The notes under the pieces: generated by a model
The model's database searches: none
Told to the model about the DNA's origin: nothing
What the model saw: the letters and a program-made list of their open reading frames with translations, nothing else
Assembly (NCBI GenBank): GCA_040387515.1
Contig: JAZKDP010000034.1
Coordinates: 1 to 16,821 of the forward strand
Reading direction: 5' to 3'
Source of the DNA: Methylotenera_A sp040387515
GTDB lineage: Bacteria > Pseudomonadota > Gammaproteobacteria > Burkholderiales > Methylophilaceae
Length of the DNA: 16,821 bases
Part shown: piece by piece, positions 1 through 8,175 of the stretch
Layout: every line of letters starts with the position of its first letter
Position numbering within the stretch: position 1 is the stretch's first letter
Program-made: the position numbers and the translations under genes

Positions 1-435
1 GGTAGCAACGTCAAAATAGATTTTAAAGATAATAGTTATATTAAAGAAATCAGCCGAGCCAGAACATTTGGCTTTATGCATGAAGTGGAATACTTGCGTG
101 CCAATGGATTAGCGCGTGGCGGCAGTTTGGATAATGCGATTGTGTTAGATGAGTATCGTATTTTAAATACCGATGGCCTACGTTATGAAGATGAGTTTGC
201 CAAACATAAAGTGTTAGATGCAATTGGCGATTTATATATGTTAGGTCATCCATTATTAGGCGCATTTACCGCATTTAAATCAGGGCATGCCTTGAACAAT
301 GCCTTGTTAATCGCATTATTGGCTGATACCGATGCTTGGGAATTTGCGACTTTTGATAACATTGACGAAGCGCCCAAAGGTTTTCAAGAGCAAACTGCTT
401 TTTTTACGCCAAATCTTATGCCGCATTTTAGTTAA
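1..435 (+). CDS. lpxC: UDP-3-O-acyl-N-acetylglucosamine deacetylase, 3' part (5' end outside window)
   Basis: This enzyme is the zinc-dependent deacetylase that commits UDP-3-O-acyl-GlcNAc to lipid A synthesis in the cytoplasm. The frame is open from base 1 and ends with TAA at 433-435, giving the C-terminal 144 residues of a protein usually about 300 long. Visible LpxC signatures are SRARTFGF, the GLARGGSLDNAIV stretch, the zinc-ligand motif HKVLDAIGD (His codon 205-207, Asp codon 217-219), and KSGHALNN with the catalytic His at 286-288. Nothing is broken in the visible part. The internal ATG at 76 is not a start, because the homology runs upstream of it. A short membrane-protein gene follows after 19 bp. 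Identity is very secure; only the missing 5' end limits the call. Confidence 0.96.
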   Translation, partial: GSNVKIDFKDNSYIKEISRARTFGFMHEVEYLRANGLARGGSLDNAIVLDEYRILNTDGLRYEDEFAKHKVLDAIGDLYMLGHPLLGAFTAFKSGHALNNALLIALLADTDAWEFATFDNIDEAPKGFQEQTAFFTPNLMPHFS

Positions 436-454
436 ATTAAATTATCCTTAAGCC

Positions 455-637
455 ATGGTTATTATTCGCTTAACGATTATTTTAGTTTTCCTCGCAAGTT
501 TAGTGTTATTGGCGATGTATCTGGTTACCCGTAATCAGCGTTATTTAACACTTTTAAAACAAATCCTCACCTATACAGGCTGGATGCTAGTCGTTGTTGT
601 TTTGCTTTACTTAATAGCTAGGGTTATCCGACTTTAG
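455..637 (+). CDS. Small two-helix inner-membrane protein of unknown function
   Basis: This 60-residue protein has no function that I recognise. It has two hydrophobic segments, residues about 2-24 and 40-58, joined by a short polar loop with TRNQRY and LLKQ. Basic residues in the loop and in the C-terminal ARVIRL suggest both ends of the loop face the cytoplasm. The ATG at 455 follows only a weak Shine-Dalgarno (TAAG). The stop codon lies 1 bp before the first possible slt start, so translational coupling with slt is likely. Small proteins of this shape occur beside slt in other betaproteobacteria as far as I recall, which supports a real gene. A role in the cell envelope is a guess from the neighbours. 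Confidence 0.7.
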   Translation: MVIIRLTIILVFLASLVLLAMYLVTRNQRYLTLLKQILTYTGWMLVVVVLLYLIARVIRL

Positions 638-638
638 T

Positions 639-2696
639 ATGTCTAATACAGGTTCGGTTAATATGCGCACTCTTCATTACGTTAAAACCATTATCGTCAC
701 GTTGGTAATGTCTGCAAGCACCAGCTTTGCCGCCAGTGGTGATGAAGAATTTTTACTTGCACGCACTGCATACACCCAAAAAAACGCCATCGCACTGTCG
801 GAATATACACAGCAATTGCAAAGCCAACATTACTTGCTTGCGCCATATACCGAATATTGGCTCATATTACTGAGCCTAAATGAGGTCGATAATAAAACCG
901 TAGTCGATTTTATCAATGCTTACAGCGATTATCCGTTTGCAGACAAGCTGCGTGGCGAATATTTAAAAAAACTAGCTAAAGAGCAAGACTGGTCTGCATT
1001 CGCAGCGGAATCACCTAATTATAAACAAGAGGATGCAGCTGTCGCTTGTTATGCGGCAGAGGCCAATGCGGTATTGGGTGATGCCAAATCGCTAGAGGCA
1101 GCTAAAACGCTATGGATGCAGGCCAAAGAGCAACCTAGTAGTTGTAACAGCTTATTTGACCGCATGCAGGCGGCTAATGTATTGGGCGAAGACGATATTT
1201 GGGCAAGGTTTCGCTTAGCATTAACCGATAATCGCATCAGTCTTGCTAAAGGCATTCTTCAACGTAGCAAAACGTTTGAAGCAAGCCAAGCCAAGTTAAT
1301 TGATAAAATATACGCGAATCCCAGCGCGGCATTGACTAAAAAAACCATTAGTTTTAGAACCAGATTAGGCCGCGAGCTTAATTTGATGGCATTGAATCGC
1401 GTGGCAAGAACCAGCTCGCAACAAGCCTTAAGTTTATTTAACAATATTGAAAGTGCAATTCAAGCCGATGATAAAAAATTCTTTTATGGTCGATTAGCCT
1501 TACACGCCGCACAAAGACATGAGCCGCAAGCGTTAGAGTGGTTTAAGCTGGCAGGTGATAGTCTAAATAAAGACCAGATTGCTTGGTATGCACGTGCCGC
1601 CTTGCGTGATAAAAATTGGCAAAACCTACTCGCAGTTATCGCGAAAATGGATGCAACCCAATCCGAAGAAGCTGTTTGGCGTTATTGGAAAGCGCGTGCA
1701 TTAAGAACGCAAAATCAATTATTAGAAGCCAATACTTTGTTTGCCAAGCTATCTACAGAGCGCCATTATTACGGCTGGCTGGCACAAGATGAGCTTGAAG
1801 GCTTTGTTACTGCGCCGTTAAATATATACAAAACAACAGAAGATGATGTGCAAGCAATTGCTACACTGCCTGCTATTCAGCGCGCGCTGGCATTACAACG
1901 CCTAGAGTTTGTGTGGGAAGCGAAAGCTGAATGGGCGATGGCAACTAACGGGTTTGACGACACACAATTATTAGCCGCTGCAGAATTTGCATCACGGCAA
2001 AAATGGCACGATTTAGCCATTGTCACTGCCGATAAAACCACAGAATTGCACGATTTTGCGCTACGTTACCCAACGCCATATCGTAATTTAATAAAATCTG
2101 CCGCAGGTGAACAAGAGATTGATGAGGCTTGGGTATACGGCATAACGCGTCAAGAAAGTCGTTTTATGGTTGCAGCAAAATCAGGCGTAGGAGCCGCAGG
2201 ATTGATGCAGTTGATGCCAGCTACCGCAAAATGGATTGCGGGAAAAGCTGGAGTTGAAAATTATCATAATGGCATGATTCACGAAATGGATACGAATATT
2301 GCATTAGGTACATATTACATGCGCTATACGCTGGATTTAATGAACGGTCAGTCTGTGATGGCAACAGCTGCCTATAATGCAGGGCCAAGTCGTGCAAAAA
2401 AATGGCAGGCAGATGTGCCGTTGGAAGGCGCCATTTATGCAGAGACGATCCCATTTAGCGAGACACGCACTTACGTACAAAGAGTGATGGCAAATGCACA
2501 TTTATATGCACATCAGTTAGGTTTAAAGCCCATGACTTTAAAACAAAGATTAGGCGTAATCCCGAGTAATACGGGGTTAATAAGCGATAATTTTGGTATT
2601 AATAGCGCTACTGTTAGCAATGTGGGCGCTGAAAATTTAAATCAAAACAATCAAAGTCAGGGTAGTATTGGGACTACTCAATCTGTTGATGAGTGA
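639..2696 (+). CDS. slt: Soluble lytic murein transglycosylase (Slt70 type)
   Basis: This periplasmic enzyme cleaves the MurNAc-GlcNAc bond of peptidoglycan with formation of 1,6-anhydro-MurNAc. The 685-residue product has an N-terminal signal peptide ending near SFA/ASG. A long alpha-helical superhelical region of roughly residues 35-470 follows, typical of the Slt70 U-domain. The catalytic SLT domain lies at about residues 490-630. The domain shows TRQESRF with the catalytic Glu506 (codon 2154-2156), then GLMQLMPAT and TAAYNAGPSRAKKW. The last 45 residues are an Asn/Ser/Gln-rich tail, probably disordered. An in-frame ATG at 663 gives a cleaner signal peptide (MRTLHYVKTIIV...) and has CAGG about 10 bp upstream, so it may be the true start. 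The gene follows the small membrane-protein gene almost without a gap. Confidence 0.94.
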   Translation: MSNTGSVNMRTLHYVKTIIVTLVMSASTSFAASGDEEFLLARTAYTQKNAIALSEYTQQLQSQHYLLAPYTEYWLILLSLNEVDNKTVVDFINAYSDYPFADKLRGEYLKKLAKEQDWSAFAAESPNYKQEDAAVACYAAEANAVLGDAKSLEAAKTLWMQAKEQPSSCNSLFDRMQAANVLGEDDIWARFRLALTDNRISLAKGILQRSKTFEASQAKLIDKIYANPSAALTKKTISFRTRLGRELNLMALNRVARTSSQQALSLFNNIESAIQADDKKFFYGRLALHAAQRHEPQALEWFKLAGDSLNKDQIAWYARAALRDKNWQNLLAVIAKMDATQSEEAVWRYWKARALRTQNQLLEANTLFAKLSTERHYYGWLAQDELEGFVTAPLNIYKTTEDDVQAIATLPAIQRALALQRLEFVWEAKAEWAMATNGFDDTQLLAAAEFASRQKWHDLAIVTADKTTELHDFALRYPTPYRNLIKSAAGEQEIDEAWVYGITRQESRFMVAAKSGVGAAGLMQLMPATAKWIAGKAGVENYHNGMIHEMDTNIALGTYYMRYTLDLMNGQSVMATAAYNAGPSRAKKWQADVPLEGAIYAETIPFSETRTYVQRVMANAHLYAHQLGLKPMTLKQRLGVIPSNTGLISDNFGINSATVSNVGAENLNQNNQSQGSIGTTQSVDE

Positions 2697-2761
2697 TTTT
2701 AAGCAGATTATTTAAAAGTGCGATTAAGCGCTGAAGTTAAGGGCAGTAGTTAAAGGTATGT

Positions 2762-3727
2762 ATGACAATTAAATCAGTATGTGTGTTAGGTGGAGCGGGT
2801 TTTGTTGGCAGTAGTGTTGTTGCTAAATTAGATGCTGCAGGTTACCAGGTGAAAGTATTAGCGCGTCGACGCGAGGCTGCTAGACATTTGATTTTGCTAC
2901 CGAATGTGCAAGTGGTGGAATGCGATGTGATGAATAATCATGCACTGAAACTAGCGCTAACTGGCACCGATGCAGTGATTAACTTAATCGGCATTTTGCA
3001 TGAAAATAGTCAGAATACCTTTGAAGAAAATCATCATCAATTGCCGCGTCGCATTGCACAATTATGCGAAAACTTGGATATTTACCGCTTTATTCACATG
3101 AGTGCATTGCAAGCCAGTACCCATGCGCCTAGTCAGTATTTAATCAGCAAAGCCAAGGGTGAAAGTGCGATTAAGGATTTCAATAAAAAACTGGACATCA
3201 CCATTTTCAAGCCTTCAGTTATTTTTGGGCGCAATGATTGTTTTTTAAATCTATTTGCTAGTTTAGTTAAATATTTGCCAGTTATTGCTCTAGCAAAACC
3301 ACAGGCAAAATTTCAACCAATTTGGGTGGAAGATGTCGCCAGTTGTTTTGTGAACGCCTTAGAAAATACGGCGACTTATGATAAAACCTATGAGCTTGGT
3401 GGGCCGACTGTCTATACATTGCGTGAATTAGTGCAAAAAGTAATGGATATTTTAGGTAAGCAACGTCCCATTATTGGCTTAAACGATAGCCTATCGATGG
3501 TGCAAGCATTTGTGATGGAGTTGCTGCCGATTAAGTTGATGACACGCGACAATGTGAAGTCAATGGCGCTAGATAACGTCACGCATCACCCGATAGCGCC
3601 AGAGTTGAATGTGAGCCCAATACAATTGGATGCCGTTGTACTAGAGTATTTAACCAATGACACACCACGTGGTGCTTACGATGGTTTCCGCAGTGCGGCA
3701 GGGCGAGCTATCAATGCTAGAAGATAA
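2762..3727 (+). CDS. NAD(P)-binding atypical SDR, complex I NDUFA9-like family
   Basis: This is a 321-residue Rossmann-fold protein of the NAD-dependent epimerase/dehydratase group. The nucleotide-binding glycine motif GGAGFVG is at residues 10-16. An acidic residue after the second strand (VECDV) and NLIG near residue 76 follow the pattern of atypical SDRs related to mitochondrial NDUFA9. The active-site Tyr and Lys are present as YLISK (Tyr126, Lys130), so catalysis is possible, but the substrate cannot be told. AAAGG at 2752-2756 precedes the ATG at good spacing. In many betaproteobacteria a homologue sits between slt and cca, as here, away from the nuo genes. The family call is firm; any role in complex I assembly or quinone metabolism is only by analogy. 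Confidence 0.85.
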   Translation: MTIKSVCVLGGAGFVGSSVVAKLDAAGYQVKVLARRREAARHLILLPNVQVVECDVMNNHALKLALTGTDAVINLIGILHENSQNTFEENHHQLPRRIAQLCENLDIYRFIHMSALQASTHAPSQYLISKAKGESAIKDFNKKLDITIFKPSVIFGRNDCFLNLFASLVKYLPVIALAKPQAKFQPIWVEDVASCFVNALENTATYDKTYELGGPTVYTLRELVQKVMDILGKQRPIIGLNDSLSMVQAFVMELLPIKLMTRDNVKSMALDNVTHHPIAPELNVSPIQLDAVVLEYLTNDTPRGAYDGFRSAAGRAINARR

Positions 3728-3769
3728 GCGTTTTGGTGTGCGAAAATAGGCGCGCAGAAAATTTGAATA

Positions 3770-5002
3770 ATGTCTGAAATGCAAGTCTACATAGTTGGTG
3801 GTGCAGTGCGTGATGAGCTATTGGGCTTGCCAGTAAAAGATAAAGATTATGTCGTGGTTGGCAGCACCGCCGAGCAAATGATAGCGGCAGGCTACAGGCC
3901 AGTCGGTAAAGATTTTCCCGTTTTTTTACATCCCAGCACACATGAAGAATATGCGTTGGCGCGCACAGAGCGCAAAACGGCAGTTGGCTATAAAGGCTTC
4001 GCTGTACATGCTTCCCCTGAAGTCACATTAGAAGAAGATTTAGCCCGTCGTGACTTAACCATTAATGCGATTGCCAAATCCGTAAATACGAAAAATGACC
4101 AAGAGCAGTTGATTGATCCATTTAACGGCTTGGCAGATATCAAATCTAAAACTCTGCGCCATGTAAGTGATGCCTTTACAGAAGACCCTGTGCGCATTTT
4201 ACGTGCTGCACGTTTTGCCGCACGCTTTGCCGATTTCACCGTAGCACCCCAAACAAATAAGCTGATGCAACAAATGGTAGCCGCAGGCGAAGTGGATGCG
4301 CTGGTGCCAGAGCGTGTTTGGCAAGAGTTAGCAAAAGGTTTGATGGAGCAAAACCCCAGCCGCATGTTTGAGGTGCTGCGTGACTGCGGTGCGCTACAAA
4401 AAATTCTACCAGAGCTAGACAGACTTTGGGGTGTGCCGCAACCACCGCAACATCATCCTGAAATTGATACCGGTGTGCACGTGATGATGGTGATTGATTA
4501 TGCTGCCAAACAAAACTTCAGCTTGCCTATCCGCTTTGCCGCTTTAATGCACGATATTGGTAAAGGCACTACGCCGAAAGATGTTTTGCCGCGCCATATT
4601 GGGCATGAGATTCGCAGTGTGGATTTGCTAAAAGATGTTTGCAAGCGTTTAAAAGTGCCAAATGACTGCAAAGAGTCGGCGCATATAGTTGCCAAGTTTC
4701 ATGGCAAATTGCACCAAGCCAGCAAAATGCGCGCAGATACATTGCTTGAATTTTTAATAGAATTAGATGCGATTCGCCAACCAGCTAGATTCGCCGGTTT
4801 TTTAAAAGCCTGCGAAGCCGATTCGCGTGGTAGGACAGGTTTGGAAAATTGTGATTTACCAGAAGCAGAGCTACTTAAAAAAGTCTTAGAAGCAGCATTG
4901 AGTGTTGATGCTGGTGCGATTGCACAAGGTTTTAGTGAGCCTGAAAAGATTAAGGCGGCAGTGTTTCAAGCAAGACTGAAAGCTGTTCAACAAATTATTT
5001 GA
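3770..5002 (+). CDS. cca: Multifunctional CCA tRNA nucleotidyltransferase with HD phosphohydrolase domain
   Basis: This enzyme adds or repairs the 3' CCA end of tRNAs without a template. It is class II, about 410 residues, close to the E. coli length of 412. The N-terminal polymerase-beta-like head shows GGAVRD at residues 10-15, the metal-binding Asp pair as KDKDYVVVG (Asp24, Asp26), and RRDLTINAIA (93-102). The neck shows DPVRILRAARFAARF and ERVWQEL. The C-terminal HD domain has MHDIGKG with His261-Asp262, typical of the proteobacterial form that also has phosphatase and phosphodiesterase activity. An ATG three codons later (3779) gives MQVYIVGGAVRD, matching family starts; neither start has a strong ribosome site. 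The gap to the SDR gene is 42 bp. Confidence 0.96.
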   Translation: MSEMQVYIVGGAVRDELLGLPVKDKDYVVVGSTAEQMIAAGYRPVGKDFPVFLHPSTHEEYALARTERKTAVGYKGFAVHASPEVTLEEDLARRDLTINAIAKSVNTKNDQEQLIDPFNGLADIKSKTLRHVSDAFTEDPVRILRAARFAARFADFTVAPQTNKLMQQMVAAGEVDALVPERVWQELAKGLMEQNPSRMFEVLRDCGALQKILPELDRLWGVPQPPQHHPEIDTGVHVMMVIDYAAKQNFSLPIRFAALMHDIGKGTTPKDVLPRHIGHEIRSVDLLKDVCKRLKVPNDCKESAHIVAKFHGKLHQASKMRADTLLEFLIELDAIRQPARFAGFLKACEADSRGRTGLENCDLPEAELLKKVLEAALSVDAGAIAQGFSEPEKIKAAVFQARLKAVQQII

Positions 5003-5022
5003 ATGAATCATCAATCGTATTC

Positions 5023-5058
5023 CGTCTGAATCTTTACATTTATTTACCTAGTCAGACG
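5023..5058 (+). repeat. Inverted repeat CGTCTGA/TCAGACG after cca
   Basis: A perfect 7-bp inverted repeat has arms at 5023-5029 and 5052-5058 with a 22-nt loop, just past the cca stop. It has no T run after it, so it is a poor intrinsic terminator. It may fold in the cca 3' end or mean nothing. The rest of 5003-5201 is AT-rich leader for the next gene, with TATA-like stretches around 5172-5184. Confidence 0.35.
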
Positions 5059-5201
5059 AGGCTTACAAGCTTATCAGCGTCATCCCGATAAAACCTCCGC
5101 CGTTATACCTACACAATGTATTAACTACTGGTAATTTTAATTAGAAGCTCAATTGCATTGATTTTTGGCAATATAAATTATAAAGATAAAGAGGTTTTAT
5201 T

Positions 5202-5768
5202 ATGAAAAAACATTTTGTTGCATTTAGCGCGCTAGTTGCTATATCTACTATAGGGATACCTACAGCTCAAGCAGATGTAGGTGTGTCGGTTAGTATTGGT
5301 CAGCCGGGTTTTTATGGACAGCTTGATATCGGTGATTATTACCCAAGGCCACAGCTAATATATGCGGAACCTAGAGTGATTTATGTAGAGCCAGCTTATC
5401 ATTATGCACAACCTATTTATTTAAGAGTGCCGCCTGGTCATGCAAAACGCTGGTCAAATTACTGCGGCAGATACAACGCATGTGGTAGGCCAGTTTATTT
5501 TGTGCAAGACACATGGTATCAAAGTGTTTATGCCCCTAGATATCAAGAGTATCGTCAACGCGGCGATGACGGAAGGCGCTATGACCGCGAATATTGGAGC
5601 AAAAATGATGATAGACGGGAACATTATGACGGACATGATGGCCGTTCGAATGATGGGTCGGGGAATGGAAATCATCAAGGTAATGGGCCAGATAAGCATA
5701 AAGGCCAAGGTAATAACAAAGGCAAAAACGACAAAGGTGGAAACGGCAGAGGCAATGACCGTCACTAA
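5202..5768 (+). CDS. Secreted Tyr/Pro-rich protein with low-complexity Gly/Asn/Lys/Asp tail
   Basis: This 188-residue exported protein has no known enzymatic function. It has a Sec signal peptide, residues 1-24, cleaved after TAQA. A mature N-terminal part begins VGVSVSIGQPGFYGQLDIGDYYP. Repeated Tyr/Pro/Glu units (IYAEP, IYVEP, YHYAQP) follow. A conserved-looking core of LRVPPGHAKRW, CGRYNACGRPVYFVQDTWY and YAPRYQEY (residues about 74-118) includes Cys88 and Cys94, which may form a disulfide in the periplasm. Residues 132-188 are a polar repeat-like tail rich in Gly, Asn, Asp, Lys and His. AAGAGG at 5189-5194 is a good ribosome site. The core resembles hypothetical proteins I recall from other betaproteobacteria. 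It appears to be a single-gene unit ended by the hairpin at 5831. Confidence 0.85.
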   Translation: MKKHFVAFSALVAISTIGIPTAQADVGVSVSIGQPGFYGQLDIGDYYPRPQLIYAEPRVIYVEPAYHYAQPIYLRVPPGHAKRWSNYCGRYNACGRPVYFVQDTWYQSVYAPRYQEYRQRGDDGRRYDREYWSKNDDRREHYDGHDGRSNDGSGNGNHQGNGPDKHKGQGNNKGKNDKGGNGRGNDRH

Positions 5769-5830
5769 GTCAATATAAAATTGCTTTGAAATGTTTGGAA
5801 AGAGATTGCTTTTTATTGAAATTACTAAGA

Positions 5831-5864
5831 AAAAAGGAAAGGCTGTTTTAGCCTTTCCTTTTTT
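5831..5864. terminator. Bidirectional intrinsic terminator between the secreted protein gene and slmA
   Basis: AAGGAAAGGC at 5834-5843 pairs perfectly with GCCTTTCCTT at 5851-5860. A further T-A pair closes a 5-nt loop, and outer A/T pairs extend the stem to about 14 bp. A T run follows on the + strand, and an A run precedes the stem (a T run on the - strand). It can therefore end both the 5202 gene and the slmA-side transcript, whose stop codon is about 50 bp away. Confidence 0.88.
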
Positions 5865-5914
5865 GCATTTATGCAGGAATTAATAGGTCTGTTATGTAGT
5901 AGATTTGCAAACGA

Positions 5915-6469
5915 CTACAGCAAGCTTAGATGTTGTTGCACAAACTCCGTTGGTTTCCGCTTAAACCCACTCTTAGCATATTGATGCCAACGGCCAATCA
6001 CATAACACACCATTAAATTAGCCTGCGCTTCAGCATCACCTTTAACGCCTGTGGTGGTTTCTGCGATGCGGATGCTTTGTTTTAGGCTAGCTTCGACTCT
6101 GTCATAAAGCTGGTTTATGCGCGTTTGTAGCCATTCCTCTTCGTTTACTAATGCGTCGCCAATCAACACGCGTGTCATACCAGGATTTTTTTCGGCGAAC
6201 TTTAATAGCATAGTGATGATTGCCTGCACCTGCTTTGTACCGTCAGTTTCGTCTGTCGTAATTTTATTAATTACACCAAAAATAGAGGCTTCGATGAATT
6301 CAATTAAGTTTTCAAACATTTGTGCTTTGTTGGCAAAGTGGCGATAAAGCGCGGCTTCGCTTACATCTAGTTTGGCAGCTAAGCTGGCAGTGGTGATTTT
6401 CTCTCGCTTAGGATTCTCCAGCATTTTGGCGAGTGTTTCTAATATCTGGTGTTTACGGTCTGATGCCAT
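5915..6469 (-). CDS. slmA: Nucleoid occlusion factor SlmA (TetR fold)
   Basis: SlmA binds specific chromosomal sites and blocks FtsZ ring assembly over unsegregated DNA. The 184-residue product starts with a TetR-type helix-turn-helix (residues about 5-55; TTASLAAKLDVSEAALYRHF). It continues with an SlmA-like helical domain: FENLIEFIEASI, EKNPGMTRVLIGDALV, RINQLYDRVEASLKQ. The close match to E. coli segments such as VSEAALYRHF, LIEFIE and NPGLTRIL separates it from a generic TetR repressor. E. coli SlmA is 198 residues, so this one is slightly shorter at the N-terminus. AAGGGGA lies just upstream of the ATG. It is the last gene of the leftward cluster, 39 bp after the HAD gene. Confidence 0.9.
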   Translation of the reverse strand: MASDRKHQILETLAKMLENPKREKITTASLAAKLDVSEAALYRHFANKAQMFENLIEFIEASIFGVINKITTDETDGTKQVQAIITMLLKFAEKNPGMTRVLIGDALVNEEEWLQTRINQLYDRVEASLKQSIRIAETTTGVKGDAEAQANLMVCYVIGRWHQYAKSGFKRKPTEFVQQHLSLL

Positions 6470-6508
6470 ATTGTTTCCCCTTATTTATTATTTTAATTGA
6501 CGTTATTA

Positions 6509-7138
6509 TTATATATCAGTGTAAGTAAGCGCTAACACTGAGTTGATTCTGTAATCGACAAAGTTAGGTTTTTGTAGTTTTTTAGTCACCCAAATCGTTT
6601 TCATGCCTAATCGTTTAGCTGTCATTAAAGCGGGCAGATTATCCTCTAGCATGATGCAATTTTTTGGATGGGTTTTTAAGGTTTTTAATAGCAATTGAAA
6701 GCCACGTATTGATGGCTTGGCATGAAATTTTGTGGATTCCACACTAAAGACTAATTCAAAACAATCGGCAATGCCCATCAATGTAAGCACACGCATAGCA
6801 TATTCGCGCGGCGCATTGGTGAACACGCATTTGCGCCCTTTTAGGTTCTGCAACAAATGGCACAGCTGTTTGACTTGAATCACCATATTCGGCAAATCCA
6901 TAAACGCGTGCGTAGTTTTTAAAAAGTGCTGCGCGTTAACATCATGATGGCGCATTAAACCTTTAAGCGTTGCGCCATAAACCTGCCAATAGTGCTGACG
7001 CAATTGATGCGCGGCGATTTCATCTAAGTCCAGTTCATCCATGATGTATTGCGTCATAGCGCGATTCATCACTGGAAAAATGTGCGCAGAAGCGTTGTGT
7101 AAGGTATCGTCTAAATCAAAAATCCAAACTCGGCCCAT
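6509..7138 (-). CDS. HAD-family pyrimidine 5'-nucleotidase-like phosphatase
   Basis: This is a 209-residue cytosolic haloacid-dehalogenase phosphatase. Motif I is FDLDDTLHNAS with nucleophile Asp8 and acid/base Asp10. Motif II is VFTNAP, motif III Lys is in FHAKPS, and motif IV is MLEDNLPAL. The DDTLHNA form and the helical cap at residues 16-95 are typical of the Sdt1/pyrimidine 5'-nucleotidase subgroup, which hydrolyses nucleoside monophosphates. The true substrate cannot be read from sequence. The ribosome site is weak. It lies 35 bp after argB and 39 bp before slmA, an arrangement I recall from other betaproteobacteria, and is probably co-transcribed with both. Confidence 0.85.
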   Translation of the reverse strand: MGRVWIFDLDDTLHNASAHIFPVMNRAMTQYIMDELDLDEIAAHQLRQHYWQVYGATLKGLMRHHDVNAQHFLKTTHAFMDLPNMVIQVKQLCHLLQNLKGRKCVFTNAPREYAMRVLTLMGIADCFELVFSVESTKFHAKPSIRGFQLLLKTLKTHPKNCIMLEDNLPALMTAKRLGMKTIWVTKKLQKPNFVDYRINSVLALTYTDI

Positions 7139-7173
7139 AAATTATTTTCTGACACCAAGTTTGGATAAACTAG

Positions 7174-8082
7174 TTACTTCGCTTTAATCAGCGTACCAAC
7201 GCCTTCATCGGTTAGCACTTCCAGTAACAGCGCATGCTCTACACGGCCATCAATAATATGTACGGCTTTTACGCCGCTTCTGGCTGCATCCAAGGCGGAG
7301 CTGATTTTCGGCAACATGCCGCCAGATAATGTACCGTCTGCGACCAAATCATCAATCTGTTTTGGGGTTAAGCCTGTCAGTAATGTGCCAGATTTATCCA
7401 ACACGCCAGGTGTGTTGGTGAGCAAAATTAATTTTTCAGCGCCCAAAATTTCGGCTAATTTACCTGCAACTACGTCCGCATTAATATTGAATGTATCGCC
7501 ATTCTCGCCTACGCCAATTGGCGCAACGACTGGGATAAAATCGCCAGAATCTAAAAAGTTGATAATACTCGGATCAATCGCGCTAATTTCGCCCACTTGG
7601 CCAATATCAATCATCTTGCTGGCATCATCTTTATCCGCCATCATCAGTTTATGCGCATGGATAAAATTGCCATCTTGCCCAGTTAAGCCTACCGCTTTAC
7701 CGCCGTGACGATTAATCAAATTAACGATTTCTTTATTCACTTGGCCGCCCAGAACCATTTCTACCACATCCATGGTTTCTTCATCGGTTACGCGCATGCC
7801 TTGAATGAACTCGCCTTTTTTGCCCAATCTATCCAGCATTTCATTAATTTGCGGGCCGCCGCCGTGTACAACGACTGGATTCATACCCACTAATTTAAGC
7901 AATACAACATCTTGCGCAAAGCATTCTTTTAAATGCGCGTCAGTCATGGCGTTTCCGCCGTATTTAATCACAATCGTTTTATCAAAAAAGCGTTTAATGT
8001 ACGGCAGTGCTTCCGCCAGAATTTTCGCTTTTTGAGCGGGTGCAATGGTGTTTTGTGTGTCATTTTGCATATTGTTTTGCAT
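7174..8082 (-). CDS. argB: Acetylglutamate kinase
   Basis: ArgB phosphorylates N-acetyl-L-glutamate, the second step of arginine synthesis, in the cytosol. The 302-residue protein has the amino-acid-kinase fold. It shows VIKYGGNAM with the catalytic Lys, VVHGGGPQINEML, GMRVTDEETMDVVEMVLGG, a FNINADVVAGKLAE segment, and the C-terminal LLLEVLTDEGVGTLI. An N-terminal helix (KAKILAEALPYIKRFFDK) precedes the kinase core; this is the feature that builds hexamers in arginine-inhibited ArgB enzymes, so feedback inhibition by arginine is expected. The start could instead be Met5, since MQN occurs twice. The upstream ribosome site is only GAGAA. The gene lies 93 bp after the ArgA fusion gene, placing the first two pathway steps together. 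Confidence 0.96.
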   Translation of the reverse strand: MQNNMQNDTQNTIAPAQKAKILAEALPYIKRFFDKTIVIKYGGNAMTDAHLKECFAQDVVLLKLVGMNPVVVHGGGPQINEMLDRLGKKGEFIQGMRVTDEETMDVVEMVLGGQVNKEIVNLINRHGGKAVGLTGQDGNFIHAHKLMMADKDDASKMIDIGQVGEISAIDPSIINFLDSGDFIPVVAPIGVGENGDTFNINADVVAGKLAEILGAEKLILLTNTPGVLDKSGTLLTGLTPKQIDDLVADGTLSGGMLPKISSALDAARSGVKAVHIIDGRVEHALLLEVLTDEGVGTLIKAK

Positions 8083-8175
8083 ACTAATTCTCTGGAATTA
8101 AATTTTGGTTCATTGTATCTAAAAAAGTGAGTTTTAATTAAATAGATTACCAAAATTAATAGCAAAATAATGCCA

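Noticed and set aside
3988..4365. Antisense 125-codon frame inside cca
   Set aside because: Composition is that of a reverse-frame shadow (Ser/Ala/Arg-rich) and the region encodes catalytic parts of Cca on the + strand.
5166..5182. TTGGCAATATAAATTAT before the 5202 gene as a sigma-54 promoter
   Set aside because: A TTGGCA-like -24 is present, but there is no TTGC at the -12 spacing.
5440..5778. Alternative + frame of 112 codons and antisense frame of 103 codons over the secreted protein gene
   Set aside because: Both are shadows of the repetitive tail. The annotated frame has a signal peptide, a good ribosome site and a conserved-looking core.
7316..7708. + strand 130-codon frame opposite argB
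   Set aside because: No ribosome site or recognisable domain; it lies wholly over conserved ArgB coding sequence.
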